A stretch of DNA of 64,000 bases, from positions 10,170,711 to 10,234,710 of the forward strand of contig NC_081548.1 in the NCBI RefSeq assembly GCF_901000735.1. Direction: 5' to 3'. The stretch comes from Corylus avellana. Taxonomy: Eukaryota; Streptophyta; Magnoliopsida; Fagales; Betulaceae. The position numbers and the translations under genes are program-made. Numbering within the stretch: the stretch's first letter is position 1; each line of letters opens with the position of its first letter. Of this stretch, positions 55,779-64,000 are shown one piece after another. Under the pieces are notes generated by a model. That model had not been told where the DNA came from and searched no databases. It worked only from the letters and a program-made list of their open reading frames with translations.

Positions 55779-57195
55779 GATTAGAGGGTGACATTTATAT
55801 TACTTTGTGCCAGATGGAAAGGGTCTTTCCCCCAAGCTTTTTTACTGTGATGGTTCACTTGGTCGTGCATCTTGTCCGTGAATGCCGACTTGGTGGACCG
55901 GTACAATATAGGTGGATGTATCCGGCAGAGAGGTAAAATAGCTTTACTAATATTCATATTTATGAATTTTTATTTTATATTAAATCGTCACTAATTATAA
56001 TGAATGAATTATGATCATATGTAGAAGTCTTGGGGTGTTCAAATCTAATGTCCGCAATAAAGCGGCTCCTGAGGGATGCATTGCGGAGGGCTACATAGCA
56101 ACGGAGTTGGTTGCGTTCTGCTCAAGGTATCTAGACCACGCACCATCATTTCACAATAGGACTGTAAGAAACCCAGATGGTTCAAAGGGGGCGGGAACAC
56201 GAGTTATCCTCGACCGTGTCACATTGACACAAATTCACCGATACATTATTTTTAACTTGGATGAGTTCCTTCAACTACGGACGTAAGTCGTGTTAGTAGT
56301 GTATACAAGTTCAATATGACCTTGAACCCTTAGTTGTGAATTATAATATAATTGAAACGTTGTATTGTAGGGTGCACATGGATACACTTAGGCGTTCATG
56401 CAGTAGGGGGCGAACGACGGAGGATCAGTTTGAAACCCAACATCATGCGTTATTCTCCGATTGGTACCGTGACTACGTAAGAATACCGTGACGTTTAACT
56501 GTTACATGTTCCTTATATTTACTTATTGATTCATAACAACTAAAAAAAATTTCTTATGGTCAAATTTTACGTATGTGCTTACAGGTCGATCGATTGGACG
56601 ATCGACAAAGGAAGGAATTAGGTGACAAACTGGTAATGCATTGTAGAGGGCCGAAGGCCACAGCGACTAGATATAACAGATATGTGATTAATGGAAAGCT
56701 GTTTCGCACTATTGCATGCGATGCTGGAAAAAAGACCCAGAATAGCGGGGTGTGCGTGCCAACAGTTGATGGTGAAACGTACTATGGGAAGTTGACGGAA
56801 ATAATTGAGGTGGAGTACTTCGACAGGACTAGGTATGTTTTGTTCAAGTGCGATTGGGCGGATAACACGAGGGATAGGGGGTACAAAGTTGACGAGTATG
56901 GCATACTGCTTGTCAGCTTCAAAAACCTTGTCCACCGGGGCCAGAAAATTACTGATGAGCCGTATGTGCTAACGTCACAAGTTGACCAAGTCTTTTACGT
57001 CCAAGATGAAAGGGACCCTGATTGGCTTGTGTTGTAAGAACTAAACCTAGGAACGTATACGACGTTGGACAAGGTGAAGGTTCTGATGATGAAAGTGTCA
57101 GCTCCCACGAGTGTGAGCCGCTCCTATTGACCAGCGGTAATGAAGTGGATCCCCAGGATGACATTGACTACATCCGACAAGACTTAGATCCGTAT
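55779..57195 (+). pseudogene. CACTA transposase TNPD/TNP2, C-terminal domains
   Basis: Four exons with GT-AG introns: 55779-55932, 56025-56282, 56371-56476, 56585 onward. The first three encode a DUF4218-type domain (LCQMERVFPPSFF, MVHLVVHLVRE, GGPVQYRWMYPAER, EGCIAEGYIATE, FCSRYL). The fourth encodes a DUF4216-type domain (KTQNSGV, YYGKLTEIIEVEYF, LFKCDWAD, VFYVQDERDPDW). The frame stops at 57035-57037, but the family-like continuation (RTKPRNVYDV) runs in another frame, so a one-base loss near 57030 is likely. The DDE-bearing N-terminal part is absent. The protein would act in the nucleus at transposon ends. Confidence 0.88.
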
Positions 57196-57358
57196 GTGAT
57201 TTAAAAAAATTTAAAACTTTAATAATATTATATCGTTCACATTTATTTTGACGTATTTAATGTTATTTCTTTCAACATTGATTGGTTATATTGGTGACTT
57301 TTTTATCTATTATATACATAATTAATTGAGTATAATATTATGTGTTTTGCAGGTTGAC

Positions 57359-59443
57359 ATGAGTACGCGGGGGAAGGGTAGACGACGACGGTCCCCACAG
57401 ATAGACGACCAGGGGTATAGACCATTACTCCCTGAGCATGGGGAAGGGTCTCAGCCGGTTCCCTATGATCTTGGTAGTCCATATCCCACCATGAGCGAGC
57501 TGGGTGTATGTGCACATGGTGAGGTACAGAGGATGTTTCCCCCCGAGTTGAACACGGACATCCCATACAGTGAGCCATTGCAGCCAGATGACAGTGAGAC
57601 ACAATATTATGGGGAGCATGTGGATGATGGCTCAGGTGACTTGGAGGACGATGATCCTCCAGAAGTGTTGGGCGTTCGACAACTCCGGACAATAAGTAAG
57701 TATATATGTCTAAAAAACTCATTTTGAATATGTATAAAATTTATGTAGTTAGTATTAAATTTCAAATAAATATAATTGGCAATTATTAATGTGTTAGGTA
57801 CCAGGGGAGACGGGAGCACCCAATTTCAGGTGGTGGACATCCCACCATCGAACAAGAAGTGGGCGGTCCCCCTTGGCCAAAAAATCGTCTGCGAGTACAA
57901 TAAAGCATGGCAGCCCGTAGGATTTAGCGGGATGAAATTCAGAAGGGAGGCCGGGAACATCATAAGGGCAGGGACTTATGTTAAGCTCCGGGATGAATGA
58001 GAGCATGTACATCCTCGTGCGAAGGAAGATATATGGGACACCCTTATGGTATGGTTACATTTTTCTTCATATTTTAGCATATGTATTTCAATATTTTAAA
58101 CATTAAAGTGTGCAATTATACGCCTAATTTGTTCGATTTATATATGCAGACTCAGTTCTACATGCTGCCTGAGTACAATATTGAGGCGATTAAAAGGGAC
58201 GCCTTCAAAGATATGGGCACAAAGTTGAAGAGTTGGAGACACTCTGTAAAAAAATCATTAAAAATTCAAGCGGGCGATACTCCAGACTCAGTGAAGGCGA
58301 GAATGGGTGAAGATGCCGTTAGGAGATACGACCCAGTGGACTTGAATGTCTTGTTGGCGAGATGGTGCGACCCGAAAAATCAGGTACGTCAGGAGTGTTT
58401 TAAGACTTAGTGGAATTAATTGTAGATGTTTAGTTTCATTAATTCTAATTGGGTTAGACCTGACATTTTAAGACTTATATACATGTAGGAGTATGCTACC
58501 AAGATGAAAGAATTGCGAGCAAAAAACAACACGCCTCACTGCACTGGGTCGATGAGCTATGCTAGAGTGACACATCAAGAGGTACTTATATATATATATA
58601 ATCGGTTGTTTAAGTCAAAAACACGTCTTAATTTTTTTTTGTATGCAGACCGTATCCGCGGGGGGCACTCCTCCAACTCGAGCGGAAAGTTACATCAAGA
58701 CTCACACATACAAGGAAGGTGGCTATCCGAATGACGTGGTCAGAGAAAGATGTGTAAGTACTCAAGCATAGATATTTTGATAAATTATTTATGATTAGCG
58801 TTCCTTATACGAGATACTAACATATTTTTTAATGTACAGGAGAGGATGATGGAATTGGCGCCTACTGACCCGGCAAATACTGATACCGTGACAGAAGGGA
58901 CGGTACGGTGGACACGTAATGACGCGTATGCTCAAGCGCATGAAAATAAGTCGGAGTATGCTGGTAGGGTCCGCCAGCTGGGCCCGAATGTGCTGCCGGT
59001 GCGGGGCAGCATACATTCATACTATACACCGTCCCAGACACGGTCTCAAAATTCTTGGAGCTCCTCGTTCTCACAGATGACAGATAGAATTAGAGAACTT
59101 GAAGAGGAGCGGGCAGCACAAAAAAGTGCAATGGATGAGATGGCGAGGCAGATTGAAGCACAAAAAGCCCAGATAGCAGAGAAAGATGACATTTTTGAGG
59201 CTCGTTTGCGCCAGCTCGAGGCAATGTTCGGGTCGACGTCTGGGTCTGCGCCCCCCAGAGGTAATTCTATATTTTATTTTGTTTTTCTAACAATTGTTCA
59301 CTGTTAGAATAACTGTTACAAACCCCTAGTTACAGCGGTCCATTTTAAAACTTACGTATATTTGCATCATATTATAGAATAATTTCTAATTTTTGTATTG
59401 ATTATTATTGGTTCACAATTCATTCGCAGGTAATGCAAATTAG
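57359..59443 (+). pseudogene. CACTA TNPA-like gene (PF03004-type), one in-frame TGA
   Basis: DNA-binding accessory protein of a CACTA transposon. Seven exons fit GT-AG rules and keep frame: 57359-57695, 57798-58048, 58150-58383, 58489-58581, 58649-58753, 58840-59260, 59430-59443, giving about 484 codons. Order: a basic start (STRGKGRRRR), an acidic Pro-rich region, the plant transposase core (RWCDPKN, GSMSYARVTHQE, GGTPPTRAESYIKTHTYKEG), an Arg/Ser linker, and a coiled coil near residues 420-470 (RELEEERAAQ..). The only break is TGA at 57998-58000, where a Trp codon is expected. It lies downstream of TNPD, as in other CACTA elements. Confidence 0.85.
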
Positions 59444-59689
59444 GAGTTGGAGGATGATTGTGTTGACTAGAGCGCCATAGGGCTGGTCATCACTGTTTGT
59501 TAAGTTCTACATACATATTATTGTTTATTGTTTTGTATATAGTTAGATCTCACTATATGCTTGTTGAGACTAATTGAAACTAATTTCTAGTAGATACTCC
59601 AGAAATGTTTTATTGTATATTTGTTTTGCCTTGTGTTAGAACGTTTTTTTCATTTATATATATGTTTTGTTATGTGTTGTGTTGAAATG

Positions 59690-60765
59690 TAGTATGTGTG
59701 TTGAAATTTTGTTTGTTGGATATTGGATACATATTATTAATGAAGTTGTGTTGTGTTGGATATATATATTGGATATAGAATTTTGTTTAATGAAATTGTG
59801 TTGTTTTGGATATATATATTGGATATTGAATTTTGTTTAATGAAGTTGTGTTGTGTTGGATATATATATATTGGAAATGGAATTTTGTTTAATTAAGTTG
59901 TGTTGTGTTGGATATATATATTGGAAATAGAATTTGGTTTAATGAAGTTGTGTTGTATTGTGTTGGATATATATATTGGAAATTGAATTTTGTCTAATGA
60001 GGTTGTGTTGTGTTGGATATATATATTGGATATATTATCTTGTTTAATGAAGTTGGATATTGGATATATATATATTGGATGTTGGATATTGGTTATATAT
60101 TGGTTGTGTTGTGTTGGATATATATTGGATGTTGGAAATTGATTATGGATTGGATTAGATTGGATTATGGATGGTAGATTATATATGTCGATTATATATA
60201 TGGTAGATTATGGATTATGTAGATGGATTGTGGATTATGGATTATGGATTATGTAGGTGGATTGTATTATGAATGTGTATTATGTATTGGATTGTGGATT
60301 ATGTAGGTGGATTATATTATGGATGTGTATTATAGATTGGATTGTGGATTATGTAAGTGGATTGGATATTGAATTTTGTTTAATGATATATATATTGGAT
60401 GTTGGATATATATTGGTTGTGTTGGATATATATTGGTTGTGTTGTGTTGGATATTGGACGTTGTATATATATTGGTTGTGTTGTGTTGGATATATATTGG
60501 TTGTGTTGGATATATATTGGTTGTGTTGGATATATATTGGTTGTGTTGTGTTGGATATTGGACGTTGTATATATATTGGTTGTGTTGTGTTGGATATTGG
60601 ACGTTGTATATATATTGGTTGTGTTGGATATTGGACGTTGGATATATATTGGATGTTGGATATTGGTTATATATTGGATGTTGGATGTTGGATATTGGAT
60701 ATTGGATACGGATTATATAAGTGGATTATTGGATACGGATATTGGATGTAGATTATATATCGGAA
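59690..60765. repeat. AT-rich minisatellite region of the CACTA element
   Basis: Three repeat types in succession: ~55-65-bp units built on TTGGATATATATATTGGA and TTTAATGAAGTTGTGTTGTG (59740-60060); TGGATTATGTAGGTGGATTG units (60170-60370); and short GGATATATATTGGTTGTGTT units (60400-60660). Long open frames here (60257-60866) are a side effect of the repeat. Confidence 0.85.
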
Positions 60766-60785
60766 NNNNNNNNNNNNNNNNNNNN
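60766..60785. other. Assembly gap (20 N)
   Basis: Between the minisatellite and the subterminal motif array. Confidence 0.99.
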
Positions 60786-61000
60786 CGTGTCATTTCGGCA
60801 CGTCAAAAATATTTTTTTGACGTGCCATTTTCGACGCGTCAAAAATTTTTTGACGTGTCACTGTAGACACGTCAAAAACCCCAGTTCTTTGACACCTACC
60901 CTTTTGACGGTCGATGAACGTCAAAAACGACGCGTCAAGAGAGGTTTTTGACGTGTCAATACCATTGACACGTCAAAAACCCCCGGTCAAAAAAAAAATT
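60786..61000. promoter_or_regulatory. Subterminal TGACGTGTC/GACACGTCA array
   Basis: About ten copies of TGACG(T/C)GTC(A) or its complement in both orientations, often joined to AAAAA. Dense short motifs next to the ends are the binding sites for TNPA in CACTA transposons; that these are TNPA sites is inference. Confidence 0.75.
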
Positions 61001-61013
61001 AATTTTTGTAGTG
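61001..61013 (-). repeat. CACTA terminal inverted repeat
   Basis: AATTTTTGTAGTG, which is CACTACAAAAATT on the reverse strand; the right end of the transposon. Confidence 0.92.
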
Positions 61014-61436
61014 ATCTCTCAACCTTATAAACAATATATATATAGAAATACTACTTCAAGTGTCCATCTTTTGTATTAGTACGTATTATGGTGTATAAAT
61101 ATGTATGGAATTGCAAGCATGCATGTAGGCATGTGTACATATATGTATTCATTTGAGTAATACTACATACTATATTTTTATCTAAAAATTATTTTATAGT
61201 GTTAACGTGATAGCCACAACTAATTTTTGGATCTGTCGTTGTTTTAACAAAAAAAAAAAATTCCCACAGTTGGTTAGCGCTGTCACATTAGCATTGTAGA
61301 ATAATTGTAAAAAACAAATGTAGTATATATCATTAATCTCTTCATTTTGTGACTAAACATAAACCTCTCTTCCATTTATTATTTATCTGATGCTTCGATC
61401 TTCGACAATGTGCATGTCTTAAAAATTAGTTTGACC

Positions 61437-61751
61437 GTGGTGATTTAGTAACTTCAAAGAAATTCCTAAGTGGTTGGACAAATATATACTAGGGTGAGAG
61501 TTCGACTATCAAAATTAGTATCCTTAATTTTATTAGTATTAATCATCTTGGATTCCACTGATGTCTTGATAAGGTAAGATCAAGCTATATATGGTTCAGT
61601 CAGACTTGAAAGAGTGCTTGCAGTTTTCACTGTCTAAACTCCTCATGTGCGGCTCCCAATGAGCAAATACTACTATGGTTACACCTAGGTAGAATAGTTA
61701 CAGTTAATCTCTCCTACCCGCCTTTTCATTATAAAAATAAATAAATAAAAT
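61437..61751 (+). mobile_element. tRNA-derived SINE, copy 1
   Basis: Starts GTGGTGATTTAG, has a B-box-like GAGAGTTCGACTATC (about 61496), and ends in an A/AT-rich tail (AAATAAATAAATAAAATA). Flanked by AAATTAGTTTGACC (61423-61436) and AAATTAGCCTGACC (61752-61765), a 14-bp target duplication with two changes. Aligns with copy 2 over its length. Confidence 0.8.
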
Positions 61752-62181
61752 AAATTAGCCTGACCATGTCTTGTGATCAAGTTTGACTCTTATACATGTC
61801 ACAATCCTGATAGAAGCTTGTAAAATTTTCCAAGCCACTGGGGGCTGTTGGCACTTGATGCTACACGAAATTAATAGAAATTAAGTCCTCAAAGCTGCCC
61901 AATCTAGTGGTGAGGGACTGCCCTCCCTATGTTCTTCATCACAGCCTTAAAATTTAAAAATATGATATTATGGGGACAGGGATCCTCGCCTAGTTCAATT
62001 TACAGAAACAGTTGTCTCTTTCCATTTCTTTTTCTTCTTTATTTTTAGTGATTTAATTAATGCTTGATGCCCTTCCCTTAGATTTGTTTACACAACCCTT
62101 ATTAAAACCTGAGAATGTTAATCCAAGCCCACATAAAAAAATTAAAATTAAAAAAAAAAATTAAAAAGCAAAAAAAAAAAA

Positions 62182-62214
<33 letters not shown>

Positions 62215-62723
62215 GGAAATAAAAGTCTTGGGGATTTTATTATTATTATTATTTTTTTTTTTTGGGTGGTGGTAGGGGGAAGTGTTGGGAGACGGTGTGT
62301 GAGCATTTATAGCATTGAAAAATCTAAAATATTTAGGACGAAAAAAAATATTATTTTGAAAGAAATGTATAATTTATAAAAGTAATTTTTATGGGAATAT
62401 GTATGTGAAAAGGTCGAATTTTAAACTAATTTCTCGCAACTATTTGATTTAACTTTGAGTGAGAGAATATCAAATTTAGCACTTCAAAAAAAACAAAAAA
62501 AAAAAAAACCAAAATGAAAAATAAAATAAAAAATCAGCTAGTCGCAGTCGGTTTGGTTCTTGTTCTCCTAGTTGGCTTGGAATGGGATCCTCTCAATTTC
62601 CTTTCAAATGGAGGGAATCCCATTAGTACAATTTAAGAGGGCAAAATGATCTTTTCAATTGAAAAGACCATTTTATCCTCTTAGTTTTGTCTCATCAGTT
62701 CCTCTCCATTTCTACCACCAAAG

Positions 62724-62973
62724 GTGGTGGTTCAATTGTCTAAAGAAATTCTCAAGTGGTCGGGACATATACTAGGGCGTGGGTTCGAATCTCCACAATA
62801 AAGAATTTTCACATATGTTTGATTAGTATTAGTCGCCTTGGATTTTCATTAATGTCCTAATGGGGTTGGGCCTGTGGTTCTCATCGTCTAAGCCCCTCAT
62901 ATACAGCTCCTAACGGGTAGATGTTACTATAGTCACGTCGAAGTAAGATATCTACAATTGATCTCCTCCGTTA

Positions 62974-63005
<32 letters not shown>
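62724..63005 (+). mobile_element. tRNA-derived SINE, copy 2
   Basis: Degenerate A box (GTGGTGGTTCAATTG) and a good B box (GTGGGTTCGAATCTCC, 62779-62794), a body shared with copy 1 (GTATTAGTCGCCTTGGATT, CCCCTCATATACAGCTCC, TCTCCTCCGTTACC) and a poly(A) tail. A target duplication is not evident. Confidence 0.8.
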
Positions 63006-64000
63006 GTAAAAGGAGAAGAAGAAATAGAGAGATCGTTTTTCCTTGGCTCTGCGGTAAAACGATGCGAGTAAAAAATAGTTTTGGGGAATAAGGTAGGGAA
63101 ATGGCGTGGCGAAGGGCACTTGGTATCTTTGACAGGTTAACAGGTATAAGTCATTTTCTCTCCTGCAATAAATTTGTTGTTGTTTCAAAAATTATTTTTT
63201 GTTTATGAATACTTTTTACTCTGGCCCGAACACTAAAAGATGAAAAAATAAATTATTTTCTAGAAAATGTGTTACGTGAATACCTAATAGATCTTTTAAC
63301 ACGCCTTTTAATGGAAAAATAACTTGGATCAGCCTTTTTCTCTTACTTATTTTGATAGGTTTTAGGTTCTGAGCAAATCAGAACTTATACCTTTTAGATT
63401 TTGAAAATCATTTTTCAAACCCAAAATTTGAAAATAATTATTTGCTTCCTTTTATTTATAACTTTCACCCCTTTAAATAGGGTGACATCCGGACATGGAG
63501 TTGAGTTCTAACTCCTACAATGACTAGATCGCAAGGATTTGAGCACAACTGCTCAAGGAAGAAGACGAGTGGCTTAAAAAAAAAAAAAAAAAAAAACTTG
63601 ACATGCTGACACCGTGATACTAAGTTTGATGCTCTATGAGATTATTTATTTTTATTTATTTATTTATATATTTATTTATTTATTTGACGTTCTGTATTAC
63701 AGTATTAGAGATAACATCACTTAAAAGACAAATATTTAAGCATTAAAAAAGAAAAGGAAAAAATAAGCATTTTTTTCTAATTAAAAAAAAAAATGAACCA
63801 TTATTACGGCTAAGGGTCAACAAAATCAGGTTTTGAGCTTTTTAATTTTTCAGTCTTTTTGGCTTGTAATGTGAGAACCATTTACGTGTTAACCTCTATA
63901 TATATATATATATTAATTTGTTAATTCCTTTGAAAATTGAACGGGGATCAATTTGTTGAATTCCTTTCTAGTCAGTTAAATTTTTATTCTTCAAAGCAAT

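Larger units (their letters stand above)
55779..61013 (+). mobile_element. CACTA (En/Spm) transposon, right half
   Basis: C-terminal part of the TNPD/TNP2 transposase, a complete TNPA-type gene, an AT-rich minisatellite region, a subterminal motif array, and the terminal inverted repeat ..TTTTTGTAGTG (CACTACAAAAA on the other strand) ending at 61013. ATC (61014-61016) would be the 3-bp target copy. The left end and the catalytic part of the transposase are not in the window. Confidence 0.9.
61014..64000. other. AT-rich intergenic region
   Basis: No coding sequence is supported. Besides two SINEs it holds simple repeats: (AAT)n at about 62183-62213, A-rich runs, (TTTA)n at about 63640-63685 and (TA)n at about 63898-63913. 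Confidence 0.6.

Noticed and set aside
60257..60866. Open frames of 114-164 codons, Tyr/Ile/Trp-rich
   Set aside because: Produced by translating the TTGGATATATATTGG minisatellite; overlapping frames are equally open and one runs through a gap.
62952..63188. 78-codon reverse ORF with a Phe run
   Set aside because: The Phe run is the reverse of the SINE poly(A) tail; no other support.

Overview
This is plant nuclear DNA, probably from a woody eudicot, although I cannot name the species. It is AT-rich and made almost entirely of nested transposable elements. Spliced plant CACTA transposase genes, Athila-like Ty3/gypsy elements primed by tRNA-Asp, a Ty1/copia element, a chromovirus-like (Del/Tekay) LTR element, TRIMs, MITEs and tRNA-derived SINEs all support a plant origin. 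I found no host single-copy gene, no tRNA or rRNA gene and no CRISPR. Nine runs of N (seven of 100, two of 20) break the sequence, so order and orientation across them are unproven.

Layout. 1-47,000 is a pile of non-autonomous Athila-like elements in both orientations, with three related LTR types that I call alpha, beta and gamma. Forward elements are A (1-5597, gag and protease), B (7305-12305, shortened gag), I (31952-37041, gag, protease and a scrap of reverse transcriptase) and J (37042-43469, shortened gag). Reverse elements are C (12406-14733), G (14734-19632, both LTRs but no gag), D (20472-22710) and E (22711-24271). A decayed copia element runs in reverse at 25910-31771. Three solo LTRs have exact 5-bp target duplications: 27502-28902, 40374-42442 and 44675-46186. 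J's gag is split by a six-LTR TRIM array (39092-43202), which is itself interrupted by a MITE and by a solo LTR.

47805-55678 is a large Del/Tekay-like element with 2.4-kb LTRs and no recognisable gag-pol; it holds a Mutator-type MITE and an antisense coding-like block. 55779-61013 is the right half of a CACTA (En/Spm) transposon: the C-terminal domains of TNPD/TNP2, an almost intact seven-exon TNPA gene, subterminal repeats and the terminal CACTA repeat. 61014-64000 is AT-rich intergenic DNA with two SINE copies.

The most interesting signals are in the non-coding parts of the Athila-like elements. The transcribed part of each LTR type carries a serial array of small hairpins whose arms or loops change together between copies. 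Dozens of copies of a short CpG-rich motif (type GTGCGATCGAGCGCAC) sit upstream of the TATA box and again after the primer site. A block of about 100 nt in the 3' UTR is kept in every copy examined. The coding potential is decayed or reduced to gag fragments, so these RNA or DNA signals may be what such elements depend on to be copied by helper elements.
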